A stretch of DNA of 64,000 bases from a virus: positions 124,001 through 188,000 of the IMG/VR virus record IMGVR_UViG_3300030339_000003. One strand, written 5' to 3'. Made by a program: the position numbers and the translations under genes. Shown here piece after piece: positions 16,327 to 24,680 of this stretch (positions within the stretch are counted from its first letter, which is position 1; each line of letters begins with the position of its first letter). Below the pieces are notes generated by a model. The model was given only the letters and a program-made list of their open reading frames with translations. It did not search any database and was not told where the DNA came from.

Positions 16327-16947
16327 TTACGCTGTTTGTTTAGCGATTTCATCAGTTGCATGCTTGAGCGCAGCTTTGACGATGCTATCCAGGTTTTTGT
16401 TGGCTTTTTCGATCAGATCTTTTTGGGATTGAGTTTGTTCTACAGGCTTGATGTCAGCCGGCACAACTTCAGGGAATGCCCAGGTCTGAATTTCACCGCC
16501 GGTCCATGGATCGAGTTTGATGCACAGTTTGAGAACGTCTTCTGCTTTCTTACCGATAGCCAGGTAAGCATTAGCGATTGATGAACCGCTGCCGATGCTG
16601 AACAGAGTTTCGCCAGGCAGGTTGGTGAATTGGGTATTTGCTTTATCGCCGCGGCCATCAACATAGAAGATCGTGTTGTCGTCAGCAATGGCGATACAAT
16701 CAGTCCACGCAGACCATTTACCTTTGGTTTCAAAATCGATGCCTTTTTCCAGATGCATTTTCAGCTCAGCCAAACCAGCCAGATCGCCAGCGATGCCGAT
16801 AGCCAAAATACGTTTGCCATAGATGGACCAACGTTTGCCTTCTTCCGGAGTATACAGCTTTTGAATTGGGTTCGGATTGATCGCGTCACCCAGAGTCATC
16901 TGAGAATCGGAAGCCAGAACGCCTTTAGCCCAAACAATTGTAGTCAT
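16327..16947 (-). CDS. HslV/proteasome-beta-like Ntn hydrolase
   Basis: This 206-residue protein starts MTTIVWAKGVLASDSQMT. After removal of Met, the N-terminal Thr is placed as the catalytic Thr1 of proteasome-type peptidases; an Asp at mature position 13 (ASDSQMTLGD) and a Lys at 29 (IQKLY) stand where the family has Asp17 and Lys33. The pattern TTIV..KG..ASD.Q.TLG closely follows bacterial HslV. A glycine-rich GSGSSIANAYLAIGK segment is also typical. Codon bias suggests strong expression. No HslU-type ATPase gene is in the window, so it may act alone, with a host unfoldase, or on phage proteins. Family assignment is good; substrate is unknown. Confidence 0.82.
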   Translation of the reverse strand: MTTIVWAKGVLASDSQMTLGDAINPNPIQKLYTPEEGKRWSIYGKRILAIGIAGDLAGLAELKMHLEKGIDFETKGKWSAWTDCIAIADDNTIFYVDGRGDKANTQFTNLPGETLFSIGSGSSIANAYLAIGKKAEDVLKLCIKLDPWTGGEIQTWAFPEVVPADIKPVEQTQSQKDLIEKANKNLDSIVKAALKHATDEIAKQTA

Positions 16948-17007
16948 CTTTTATATCCTGTGATTTGTTAAATTTACGGTTTATATTACAAAAGTATTAT
17001 ACTGCAG

Positions 17008-17682
17008 TTAAAAAATCATTGCAGCAACTGGAACGAGGTCTAATGCTTTGGAATCTAAAGCATTATCTAAACGGTATATAATACCTGTTGCAGTCAACAC
17101 GGCTAACTGCGTTTTTGTTTCGCTTAAAGGTTTGCTTTTAGGAACACGAACAAGTGTGCCCACATAACCTAATCCCATTAAACGTTCGATACCTGGATAT
17201 TCTTTTTTATCAATTTCTGTTACAAACCAGGTACGCATCTTTTTGTTATCGCCTAGCAGAACATTGCCAGGTTCATCCAAATCAGATTGGTCGAACTGAT
17301 AAGTAATGCCTCGGGTCGCCAATTGATCGTGCAGGTCTAAACACGTTTGCAAATCAATAGCCGTTTGCAGGCCAAAGTTACTTGCAGCGTAAGTAGTGCC
17401 TATAACTTCGTTAGGACGCGTCTTAATAGCGCCAAGAGCGCGCGTATGCATTGCGACTTCGATACCTTTGCCATGTAAGTTAACAAATGGCGTGAAAGGC
17501 CGCAGACGACGTTTTAGGTACAACTCATTGGTAACGATAATACGGCCCGCGTAGTTGTTATAACGTTCATCGTGCTTCAATACCGTATCGAAATCGGAAT
17601 GAGTCAATTGAAACGTATCATCCAATTTAGCGCCGACTGGAACTAATGATCCCATCTGAAGCATGGATTTACGTATTTGCAT
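17008..17682 (-). CDS. Hypothetical protein (224 aa)
   Basis: The start at 17682 follows AAGGA at suitable spacing; the open frame extends 32 codons further up but without a ribosome site. The product begins MQIRKSMLQMGSLVPVGA and has mixed alpha/beta character with several conserved-looking charged loops (DLDEPGNVLLGDNKK). No family is recognised. It is probably co-transcribed with the gene ending 64 nt upstream. Confidence 0.74.
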   Translation of the reverse strand: MQIRKSMLQMGSLVPVGAKLDDTFQLTHSDFDTVLKHDERYNNYAGRIIVTNELYLKRRLRPFTPFVNLHGKGIEVAMHTRALGAIKTRPNEVIGTTYAASNFGLQTAIDLQTCLDLHDQLATRGITYQFDQSDLDEPGNVLLGDNKKMRTWFVTEIDKKEYPGIERLMGLGYVGTLVRVPKSKPLSETKTQLAVLTATGIIYRLDNALDSKALDLVPVAAMIF

Positions 17683-17746
17683 TGCGAAGTTTCCTTTTGG
17701 TTTAATATGATTGAGGTTATACAACTGAGTAATATAGTGTTGAGAT

Positions 17747-18145
17747 CTATTTGACGATGCTGATACCGAGGTAATCAAAAGACTTATCGATACTTAAACG
17801 ATTAAGTATTTGAATTTCTTTATTAAACAAATGCGCTTTAACGTATTCAGAAGCTGTTGGTCCCAAGCGTTCTAAACGTGACGTCCATTTACCGCATTCG
17901 TAATCAAAGATTTTAACTTTGTCTGTACTGAGTTCTGTACCGCGATCCAGCATTTCTTTATTAATGGCGTTAAAATACAAATCGTATTCTTCATCATTAA
18001 AAGCGTGCTTGGGGGTAAGGTCAGTAATTAAAACAAACTTATTGCCTGTGTGGTTATTAATAAATGTAAACGTGTAGCAACTTAAAGCGTAATTGTAAAA
18101 TTGATAGATTAAGCGTTCATCCGTGCAAGCCTTGGTAGCTATCAT
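17747..18145 (-). CDS. Hypothetical protein (132 aa)
   Basis: The ATG at 18145 stands 6 nt after TTGGAG and begins MIATKACTDERLIYQFYN. The protein has three cysteines and an alternating beta-like core (TFTFINNHTGNKFVLITD). No known domain. It is the first gene of a two-gene unit placed below a strong hairpin. Confidence 0.73.
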   Translation of the reverse strand: MIATKACTDERLIYQFYNYALSCYTFTFINNHTGNKFVLITDLTPKHAFNDEEYDLYFNAINKEMLDRGTELSTDKVKIFDYECGKWTSRLERLGPTASEYVKAHLFNKEIQILNRLSIDKSFDYLGISIVK

Positions 18146-18175
18146 GACTAACTCCAAAAAATAAAAGATTGATAT

Positions 18176-18211
18176 ACTACCTTAAAGAACGGTTAGGCTC
18201 TTTAAGGTAGT
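18176..18211 (-). terminator. Terminator hairpin
   Basis: A 13-bp perfect stem (ACTACCTTAAAGA with its complement) with a 10-nt loop lies between the genes ending at 18278 and starting at 18145, followed on the minus strand by A/T-rich sequence. Confidence 0.7.
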
Positions 18212-18277
18212 TGTAGTAAAGAAAGACTCGTAAATTCCGATAAGCTTACGACTCGTCCTTCTGGACATGTCGTGTTC

Positions 18278-18583
18278 TTAGTTTGTCACTACCGTTACCA
18301 GACATAACCCCATCACCCATTGATAAAGACGAGTAATGAAATCAGCTTTGGTTTTAGCTTCTTTGACTTTAACAGATTCTAAATAACGTTCAGCTGCAAG
18401 TAAAGTTGTGACTGTGCGACGACTTAACAATTTAGCTTCAACCAAACTTAAGTGTACTTGATCGTGTTCTTTGATTAAAGATTTTAATTCCTTAATCAAA
18501 CCTTCAGCACGAATGTCATTACGTTGTTCTAATTCTAATACTACGCTGATCATGTTAATAACAATTACAGTATGTGAAGTCAT
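18278..18583 (-). CDS. Hypothetical helical protein (101 aa)
   Basis: The start at 18583 is chosen over one at 18625 because AGGA lies 9 nt upstream and the longer version would begin only 14 bp from the promoter motif. The protein begins MTSHTVIVINMISVVLEL, has long charged helices (a likely coiled coil at about residues 15-75) and ends in a hydrophobic segment (LYQWVMGLCLVTVVTN) that may anchor it in the membrane. It is the first gene after an early promoter. No known family. Confidence 0.72.
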   Translation of the reverse strand: MTSHTVIVINMISVVLELEQRNDIRAEGLIKELKSLIKEHDQVHLSLVEAKLLSRRTVTTLLAAERYLESVKVKEAKTKADFITRLYQWVMGLCLVTVVTN

Positions 18584-18638
18584 GATATATATTCCTGGTT
18601 TAAAATAATTCAAAAGGTTAAACATTATTGTTTATACT

Positions 18639-18661
18639 CTTAGGTAATATAGGTCTGAAAG
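18639..18661 (-). promoter_or_regulatory. Early promoter motif
   Basis: On the minus strand this reads CTTTCAGACC then TATATTACCTAAG, matching the chimallin and phuZ promoter motifs. It lies 56 bp before the start of the 101-residue gene. Confidence 0.78.
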
Positions 18662-18705
18662 TAATTGTAATGTAAATGAGAAAACAAAAAAATAAATAAG
18701 TTATA

Positions 18706-18733
18706 TTACTCCTACCCGCAAGGGTAGGAGTAA
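18706..18733 (-). terminator. Terminator of the shared ACTCCTACCC family
   Basis: A 12-bp perfect stem (TTACTCCTACCC with its complement) with a GCAA tetraloop ends the gene at 18741-19400. The core ACTCCTACCC arm recurs at 21207, 43591 and 46112. Confidence 0.8.
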
Positions 18734-18740
18734 GTATTAA

Positions 18741-19400
18741 TTAACGGATGACGACTTTATTCAAATTACTGGAGACGTCTTCATTTGTTTGCAAAAGAAA
18801 CAAACGATTGGCAGTATGGATATTAGTCCAATATGTTTCTGGATCCCCAAAGTGTTTTGAAAGTTTTAAACAAAAGATTAAAACATCATCGATTAACACA
18901 TCACTTTTGAGAAAATAATTTAAACTGCTTGCCGTACTTCGAAGAATATTGTTTTCTAAAAGATATGCTTTTAAATCACTGACTTCTGGTAGGCGTGCCA
19001 TTAATGCTTCTTCAAGAGAAAGAGGAACCTGCGACTGTAAAGATTTTTGACAAATCTTTAATATGTCCGCGGAACTGGTAACTAAATGAATCCCTGGATG
19101 GAAAACAGCAATCCATTTTTCTAATGAATCTACATTGCCGTCCAGACATCCTTTACGTGGTGCTACGGCTGAACGCGTTTGAATCATAGATTCCTTTACC
19201 CAGATGTCCGGATAGTTCATTAAAACGCTGCGGGTTTTAGAAACCTGATCATCACCAAAATCAATGAAAAAGATGTGGTTCTGATTTTTTTCATCGGTGT
19301 GGAAATATCCGACCATTAATTTCTTTACGCCAAAACGCTGTTTAATCTGTTGAGCGCTTAGTGCGGGGATATAAAAATCATTAGAGTTTAATGCAGTCAT
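18741..19400 (-). CDS. Hypothetical protein (219 aa)
   Basis: The product begins MTALNSNDFYIPALSAQQ; AAGGAAG lies upstream of the ATG. The N-terminal half has a beta-rich pattern (LMVGYFHTDEKNQNHIFFID), the C-terminal half is helical. No catalytic motif or known family is seen. It follows the 91-residue gene by 9 nt and is probably in one operon with it. Confidence 0.74.
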   Translation of the reverse strand: MTALNSNDFYIPALSAQQIKQRFGVKKLMVGYFHTDEKNQNHIFFIDFGDDQVSKTRSVLMNYPDIWVKESMIQTRSAVAPRKGCLDGNVDSLEKWIAVFHPGIHLVTSSADILKICQKSLQSQVPLSLEEALMARLPEVSDLKAYLLENNILRSTASSLNYFLKSDVLIDDVLIFCLKLSKHFGDPETYWTNIHTANRLFLLQTNEDVSSNLNKVVIR

Positions 19401-19409
19401 TACACTTCC

Positions 19410-19685
19410 TTATTTAAATGTTGCGCGTAATTGATTATAACGCGGTGTATCAATGAGACTGAGGGATTTAACCTCAAGGTTGTAACGCAGCGCTACCGAG
19501 TAGCCTACGTCGTTTAAAGCGTCAGGATATCGTTCACTCACAGCTTTCAATGCTGTATCACACAAAAACGATTTAGTATAACGGGTTGTCAATGCTTTTT
19601 CGAATTTAACAACTAAGATTACCCCGTGTTCATTCATCACTTCTAACTTTGAAGTCATCAATGATCTAATGTTAAAATGCCACAT
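19410..19685 (-). CDS. Hypothetical protein (91 aa)
   Basis: A small basic protein beginning MWHFNIRSLMTSKLEVMN, with AAGGA upstream. It has an alternating hydrophobic N-terminal half (HGVILVVKFEKALTTRY) and a basic C-terminus ending QLRATFK. No family is recognised. Confidence 0.7.
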   Translation of the reverse strand: MWHFNIRSLMTSKLEVMNEHGVILVVKFEKALTTRYTKSFLCDTALKAVSERYPDALNDVGYSVALRYNLEVKSLSLIDTPRYNQLRATFK

Positions 19686-19756
19686 AACTCATTCCTTTTA
19701 AACGTTATTAAGCTTACGTAAAACTACGGAATACTTTTAAGTAAAATCAATAATGC

Positions 19757-19784
19757 TACCTTACCCCTTTTCGGAGGTAAGGTA
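19757..19784 (-). terminator. Terminator hairpin
   Basis: TACCTTACC pairs with GGTAAGGTA, with partial pairing of the inner C and G runs. It stands between the genes 19832-20188 and 19410-19685. Confidence 0.65.
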
Positions 19785-19831
19785 TTATGTTGTCGTCATA
19801 CAGCCACCCTTTTTAGTTCCTTAAAAAGAGT

Positions 19832-20188
19832 TTAATTTAGTAACCAAGTGACAATGCGGATAAACCCACCAGCCGCATTACCAATGAAAGCAACAAACAC
19901 TAACCCAAGTCCGATGGAGTTATATTTGTCCCAGCGCATTTCAACTTTGAGCTTTTCTTCAACCAATTCCGTTAACACGCGTAAATCAATCGTGTCACGT
20001 TCGTCTTGGTGGTTAACAACCCAGATCAAATGGTTGCTTAACTTATGACATGCGTCGCGCTTAGTGCGGCTAAAGCTGTTATAGGCGATATCACTTAATG
20101 CTACTTGAGCTTTAGCTAAACGATCAAACAATTCAGTACGCTCTACGTTTATTTCTACGTTCTTTACTTCAGTGATCACGGTCGTCAT
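19832..20188 (-). CDS. Hypothetical C-terminally anchored membrane protein (118 aa)
   Basis: The protein begins MTTVITEVKNVEINVERT, is a charged helical protein through residue 90, and ends in one hydrophobic segment (IGLGLVFVAFIGNAAGGF) that reads as a tail anchor. AAAGGA precedes the ATG. The overall plan resembles the 101-residue protein encoded at 18278-18583, helical and charged with a hydrophobic tail. A weak early promoter motif lies 64 bp upstream. Function unknown. Confidence 0.73.
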   Translation of the reverse strand: MTTVITEVKNVEINVERTELFDRLAKAQVALSDIAYNSFSRTKRDACHKLSNHLIWVVNHQDERDTIDLRVLTELVEEKLKVEMRWDKYNSIGLGLVFVAFIGNAAGGFIRIVTWLLN

Positions 20189-20251
20189 TCTAAGGTTCCT
20201 TTTATTAAACAGACATCAACACTTAAAACATTAACATACATTGTTAACTCG

Positions 20252-20269
20252 TTCTAATAATGTAGATCT
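20252..20269 (-). promoter_or_regulatory. Divergent early promoter motif
   Basis: On the minus strand AGATCTACATTATTAGAA resembles the weaker copy at 25718 (TACATTAT core). It lies 64 bp before the start of the 118-residue gene, the same position as the clear copies. Confidence 0.5.
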
Positions 20270-20323
20270 ATTTTTAAATGTATTTTAATATCGCCAAAGG
20301 GTATTACCCCCTCAGCGCATACC

Positions 20324-20863
20324 TTAGTTTGCGTTACCAAAATCAATGGTTTTATAAACAACATCGGTTCCTGGTTTAAATACGTAACCTAAACCTTTTA
20401 ACCAGTCAGCAAATTCAACGAAGAACATTTCAGTGGCTTCGTATTCTTCCGGAGTGTGTCGGCGCATCCACCACGTTGTTTCCCCGAGCTTAAAGCTGAA
20501 ACTATTGTCGTCACGGATATTACCGACGAAGTTATATCCTGCGTTTTCCAATGGCCAACCTACCGCAGTGATCTCTCTTTCGAAATCCCAGGCAATATCA
20601 AAGAACAACTCAAACCCCATACCGATCTTGTTCTTCAACTTAACAGCATACGCCGTACGCTTATTAAGATCAATCATCATTGCTGAAGCGTCACTGGTCA
20701 GTACTAACAAGTAATCAATCACTAACCCATTAGCAATCTCTGCTTTCAACGTTGTTTCAGTACCGTCGCGGTAACCGTCCTCATTACGAATGGATACGCT
20801 CGTCATCTTGCTGGCTTCCCATTCCCCCCGTTGTACGCCGTAACGTAACCCTACAATAGTCAT
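20324..20863 (-). CDS. Hypothetical protein (179 aa)
   Basis: The product begins MTIVGLRYGVQRGEWEAS and is preceded by GGGGAAAG. It is beta-rich with a tryptophan-rich part (TTWWMRRHTPEEYEA) and a C-terminal amphipathic helix. The first residues recall Ntn hydrolases but the catalytic pattern is absent. No family assigned. Confidence 0.73.
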   Translation of the reverse strand: MTIVGLRYGVQRGEWEASKMTSVSIRNEDGYRDGTETTLKAEIANGLVIDYLLVLTSDASAMMIDLNKRTAYAVKLKNKIGMGFELFFDIAWDFEREITAVGWPLENAGYNFVGNIRDDNSFSFKLGETTWWMRRHTPEEYEATEMFFVEFADWLKGLGYVFKPGTDVVYKTIDFGNAN

Positions 20864-21240
20864 TTCTTTCCCCTTGGTTAATAAAGACTTTATTTACTAT
20901 CACACATAAAACCCTACCCCTTACTCCCTTATGGAAGTAAGTAGGCTTATATTATTTTGTTTTAACTATAGTTAAGCGTATCCCACCGTATTGATGCTGT
21001 GCAAGCTATCGTCCGTTGCACTCCCTATAGCAACAGCATCTTAACCGTTCACTCCTTACAGTCATTCACTCTATTGATGGTGTATATACTTAGTATATTA
21101 ATAAGTATTCAAAACCCCCTTACTTTCCATTCCAACCAAGGCTTACTATCCGAAGACAGTAAACATAATATACTAATACCGAGTGAAAAAATAATAAACA
21201 GTAAATACTCCTACCCATTATGGGTAGGAGTGCGGTTAAG
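20864..21240. other. 377-bp intergenic region without a gene
   Basis: No convincing gene is present: one short plus-strand frame has no ribosome site. The region holds an imperfect hairpin near 20912-20945 (CTTACTCC with GGAAGTAAG), AT-rich sequence with several TATATTA-like stretches near 20948, 21083 and 21168, and a strong terminator at 21207-21231. A minus-strand promoter for the 179-residue gene probably lies here. Confidence 0.5.
21207..21231 (-). terminator. Terminator of the shared ACTCCTACCC family
   Basis: An 11-bp perfect stem (ACTCCTACCCA with its complement) and a 3-nt loop stand directly after the stop of the gene at 21241. The stem arm is the same as at 18706, 43591 and 46112. 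Confidence 0.8.
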
Positions 21241-21774
21241 TTAAACGATTGATAATGTACGTGTAGTCAGTACCCAGATTGCATGTACGTCTTTAGCTGT
21301 GACCGATTCAGGATCAAAGTCTTTCAAGATGTTTTTAATACGATCGATTTCGGCATTGACTGCATACACTTGAATCATGTCAGGCATTGAACAATCTTCT
21401 TTACCCAGCAGTTTATCGCGTAGCGCAGTTAGTGCGGCCAGGTATGTTTCGTATCTGACCTGATAACGCTCTTGTCTGAACTGAATGTTTATATTGCAAA
21501 GATGCAGAATGTTGTATACCCGAACCAAATAATCACCAACTGTAGGTTGTCCATCCGTTATTGGTGAGGCTTTCCATTCCGCAATTTCATTCTTTAAGCT
21601 AACGGCATCATTTACGATGTCAAGATAGCCGGTTTGAATGATATCATGCGCAATAGCTTTATCTAATTGAATAAGCAGATTATCGATACGCACTTCCAAT
21701 GATGCCACTTTCCAATCATCAACGATCTGATTTACCGTTTTCAATTCTTCAATCTTAGAAACAGTTAAAGCCAT
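21241..21774 (-). CDS. Hypothetical helical protein (177 aa)
   Basis: The protein begins MALTVSKIEELKTVNQIV and is almost wholly helical and charged, with heptad-like spacing suggesting coiled coils over residues 5-75 and 100-150. AAGGA lies upstream of the ATG. No family is recognised. It is the last gene of an operon that appears to run from the promoter at 25718. Confidence 0.74.
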   Translation of the reverse strand: MALTVSKIEELKTVNQIVDDWKVASLEVRIDNLLIQLDKAIAHDIIQTGYLDIVNDAVSLKNEIAEWKASPITDGQPTVGDYLVRVYNILHLCNINIQFRQERYQVRYETYLAALTALRDKLLGKEDCSMPDMIQVYAVNAEIDRIKNILKDFDPESVTAKDVHAIWVLTTRTLSIV

Positions 21775-21797
21775 TTTTTTAATTCCTTAAAGTTTAA

Positions 21798-22007
21798 TTA
21801 ATGAAAGGTATAGTAAGCGATGTTGGCAATAATAAATAACACCATTATAACCATACTTGCATAGATCTCGCGCCTTAATTCACGCCGAGGTATTATGTAG
21901 TGCGAAGGGCATTTCTTCATACGTTTATAAAGGCTTAATATATCCGCAGCAGTCATGCCCATCCAGAAATTACCAAAACATAGCAGAATGAAATCAATTA
22001 AGTTCAT
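21798..22007 (-). CDS. Small membrane protein (69 aa)
   Basis: Two hydrophobic segments, about residues 3-22 (IDFILLCFGNFWMGM) and 50-67 (ASMVIMVLFIIANIAYY), flank a strongly basic loop (RMKKCPSHYIIPRRELRRE). This predicts an inner-membrane hairpin with the basic loop in the cytoplasm. The ATG overlaps the upstream stop in an ATGA junction. Function unknown; such small early membrane proteins often act on the host envelope or superinfecting phage, but that is general inference. Confidence 0.75.
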   Translation of the reverse strand: MNLIDFILLCFGNFWMGMTAADILSLYKRMKKCPSHYIIPRRELRREIYASMVIMVLFIIANIAYYTFH

Positions 22008-22474
22008 GATTCAACTGCTGCTTTTTGTTCAGACAATGCCGAGTATTCGTTCACCAGGAAATCAACCAGTTCATCTAAGCTAAAGATGAAACGCTTTCTT
22101 TCACCATGCACAACTTTCCATTTGTCGAAGGTATCCATTACACCGTCTTCAACGCCTTCACGCGCAACACAATTACCGTTTGCACCAAAGCTACATGCTA
22201 CAAAATCAGACGGCAACACTTTATACCCAAACAAATGATTACGACTAAAGAACATTACTTCGTCATAATCAGGATGGTCGATATAACGGAAACTGAATGA
22301 ATGCGACGTAATAGTGGCGTGACTACGAATTGAGCCATACATATTAAAAAAGTCAATCACTTCAGTTTCAGTCAGCACTTCACCTCGCTGATGTGTTTTA
22401 GCCGGGTTACGCAGATCATGGTGATAGTGCGCACTTAACATCGCAATATCCAATGGTGAAACTTGGTTGTTCAT
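22004..22474 (-). CDS. Hypothetical protein (156 aa)
   Basis: The product begins MNNQVSPLDIAMLSAHYH and has a His-rich start and a beta-rich centre (SFSFRYIDHPDYDEVMFF). AAGG lies upstream and both ends overlap neighbours by 4 nt. It sits between a HigA-like HTH protein and a membrane protein in one operon. No family assigned. Confidence 0.73.
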   Translation of the reverse strand: MNNQVSPLDIAMLSAHYHHDLRNPAKTHQRGEVLTETEVIDFFNMYGSIRSHATITSHSFSFRYIDHPDYDEVMFFSRNHLFGYKVLPSDFVACSFGANGNCVAREGVEDGVMDTFDKWKVVHGERKRFIFSLDELVDFLVNEYSALSEQKAAVES

Positions 22475-23121
22475 TTTTGAATGGCCTTGTTTTCAATTTT
22501 GTTATTGGTATTAGGAAACATCTGAGTCAGATCTTGATCGCGCTGCGCGTTTTGTTCTTTAGCGATCTTTTGATCCACATTCCATTTGGTGTGATTGTGG
22601 TGAATGTTCCACCAAAAATCAGAAGTGGTCCCAAAATGGATACCCAGTCTTGCGCAGACATAATACGTCCACAGATCGTCATTGATCATGCGATGTAACA
22701 ATGCTGGAATCATTCCCATTTTAACAGCCAGGTCATCCACTTCTTCTTTAGTCTTGATTCCGTATTCTTCACGGAGTATTTCAGACAAAGAAGTCGGGCA
22801 ACGTGTTTCATCTGGTTGAATAACTTCCACTGGGTTCCTGCGGATATTCAGCATGAAATGTGCCAGTGCCAGTTTTTCTTGACCCAAAGGTAGCACTTCA
22901 AGTATACCACCGGAGCCTTCACCATCATACTGGTACTTCACTTGCAAGCTGGAGTCGTCTGCCGTTTCATATTTAACATGCGCAATAATGTCCATTGCAT
23001 CACCATCATCTACAGGATGATTGTCAGCATTGACGACGTCAATAACAATGGTTTGTTTGGTGGTTTCGTTATGCAAACAAATCGCATTATCACGTACAGC
23101 AAACTTAGAAACCTTAATCAT
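22471..23121 (-). CDS. Protein with HigA-like (XRE family) HTH domain
   Basis: The 216-residue protein has an N-terminal beta-rich part (residues 1-90) and then a HigA-type helix-turn-helix at about 112-180: SLSEILREEYG, then VDDLAVKMGMIPALLHRM, then a segment ending FGTTSDFWWNIHH. The last part matches the 'fgTspefWlnlq' signature of HigA antitoxins. HigA proteins bind toxin and operator DNA. The N-terminal domain is not that of HigA, and no HigB-type toxin gene is adjacent, so this may be a phage regulator or a decoy antitoxin. AAGGA precedes the start; neighbours overlap or abut. Confidence 0.72.
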   Translation of the reverse strand: MIKVSKFAVRDNAICLHNETTKQTIVIDVVNADNHPVDDGDAMDIIAHVKYETADDSSLQVKYQYDGEGSGGILEVLPLGQEKLALAHFMLNIRRNPVEVIQPDETRCPTSLSEILREEYGIKTKEEVDDLAVKMGMIPALLHRMINDDLWTYYVCARLGIHFGTTSDFWWNIHHNHTKWNVDQKIAKEQNAQRDQDLTQMFPNTNNKIENKAIQK

Positions 23122-23123
23122 GA

Positions 23124-24155
23124 TTATTCCTTACCCTTTCCAATAATGTATGGATCGATATGACTTCCACCGACAATAGTGATATCAGACAAATAAACAC
23201 GCCCGACCAAATAGAATTTACCACGCACAGTGACATTATCCAAATACCAATTTTTGCCTGAATCTGATTGTGGGAAATCTTTTTCTAAGCAACTACAATC
23301 GATAACCGAAACACCTTTCAACGTTAAAGATTTGAGTTTGCTGAGTTCACCAATCATGAAAGCAATATTTTCTTTATTATTGCCTACTAGTTTTAGTACG
23401 CCACCATTAACCAAGTCGGTGACTTCGTAACCTTTTTGGCCTTGTGGGTTAGTAAAGAACTTGGTACGATAGTTCTTGGAAGTATAAGGCTGTGTTTTTC
23501 CAGCGCCTTCAACAACATAGAAGCTAAACCCTTTTTGTCTAAAATCCTTTTGTGGCGGAATAGGTTGATCGCTCAATGGAATAAATCCAGCACTTGATAA
23601 ATGAAGGCCGTGCGATTTTACCCAGTTTTCAATTTGTTCTTCCGTCCAAATATCGCTATCTCGTTTAGCGCTGATAGGTTCTACGTTATTTCCCATCAAA
23701 GGAATACGATCGATGGAATTCAAAATGATTTTTTGCATCGGTTGTTCACATACACCAGCAAGATTACCATTATCAGCGCTCCGCTGTTTTAATGCTTCTA
23801 GATCACCATCAAACAACCAGAATGTTTTAATTGGAAGATGGTTATCTAAATTTGATAATCCCCCATTCTTTACATCTTTAAAATATTTGTAAAAATTGAC
23901 CAGTTGGTTTTCGTCAATATTAGAAACGTCCAGATTATCAAACGCTATTTCGACTGTGTCATTAAACCTACACAACAAAGTTTTGTGTTTACCAGAATAA
24001 CGGTAAATGCGGCAATGAATAAATCCCAAATCCATTACCTCTTTAAAAATAGCCATGGCAAATTCCGTGTTAACACGCTGAAAATCAAATGACATTGGAC
24101 CGTTTAAATGAATAATGCCAGCAGTTTCAGTTTTGATAATAAAAGTACGAATCAT
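23124..24155 (-). CDS. Hypothetical protein (343 aa)
   Basis: The protein begins MIRTFIIKTETAGIIHLN. The central part is mixed; the last 80 residues contain repeated short strands (LTLKGVSVIDCSCL, WYLDNVTVRGKFYLVG, VYLSDITIVGGSHI) with the spacing of a small beta-solenoid. No known family. The stop lies 2 nt from the HTH gene start, so the two are co-transcribed. Confidence 0.74.
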   Translation of the reverse strand: MIRTFIIKTETAGIIHLNGPMSFDFQRVNTEFAMAIFKEVMDLGFIHCRIYRYSGKHKTLLCRFNDTVEIAFDNLDVSNIDENQLVNFYKYFKDVKNGGLSNLDNHLPIKTFWLFDGDLEALKQRSADNGNLAGVCEQPMQKIILNSIDRIPLMGNNVEPISAKRDSDIWTEEQIENWVKSHGLHLSSAGFIPLSDQPIPPQKDFRQKGFSFYVVEGAGKTQPYTSKNYRTKFFTNPQGQKGYEVTDLVNGGVLKLVGNNKENIAFMIGELSKLKSLTLKGVSVIDCSCLEKDFPQSDSGKNWYLDNVTVRGKFYLVGRVYLSDITIVGGSHIDPYIIGKGKE

Positions 24156-24184
24156 TTTCTTTACCCTTTTAAATTAAAATTAAA

Positions 24185-24655
24185 TTACATGTTTAGACGA
24201 TCTTCGTAATCTTCTAAATCGGAATCATTGTCATATTCAGATAAACTCGAACGTTCTTCTTCAGCCTCGAAATCCATTCGAGCCTCTTCGTTATCATTAG
24301 CAATACGCGCCAAATGTTTTTCACCTTTTGCACATATATCACAGATGATAAATGACTCATCACCTTGCAAAGGATTAAATCCATACCACGTATATTCGTG
24401 GGTTTCTTTTGCTAACTTAGTTTGGCGGCAATCACGACAAACCACCTCTTCGTTATCTTCAGCTTCATTTTGAGTAGCTACACAAGCAGCACAAAGAATA
24501 GTGCGCTCACAACCAAAGCTGTCGTTCTCAGCAACCCAACCACGTGCTAATGACGGATCTGATTCAACGTGTTCACAACATCCAGCGTCTTGATGTGTTT
24601 CGACATATTTAACTGCTGAATTAGGTTGAATCATTCCTTTAGTAAACCAGTTCAT
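24185..24655 (-). CDS. Cysteine-rich zinc-finger-like protein (156 aa)
   Basis: Cysteines at 26, 27, 49, 55, 58, 73, 76, 105 and 108 form CxxC pairs (CAAC, CRDC, CDIC) that look like one or two zinc ribbons or a treble-clef fold. The last 40 residues are very acidic (EEERSSLSEYDNDSDLED). Such a pattern suits a nucleic-acid- or protein-binding adaptor. GAGGG precedes the ATG. No named family is recognised. Confidence 0.75.
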   Translation of the reverse strand: MNWFTKGMIQPNSAVKYVETHQDAGCCEHVESDPSLARGWVAENDSFGCERTILCAACVATQNEAEDNEEVVCRDCRQTKLAKETHEYTWYGFNPLQGDESFIICDICAKGEKHLARIANDNEEARMDFEAEEERSSLSEYDNDSDLEDYEDRLNM

Positions 24656-24680
24656 ATATTAACCCTCTAATACAAAACGT

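Noticed and set aside
20324-20863. Second Ntn hydrolase (protein starts MTIVGLRYG)
   Set aside because: There is no Thr in the catalytic place after the Met and GxG context, and no matching Asp or Lys pattern.
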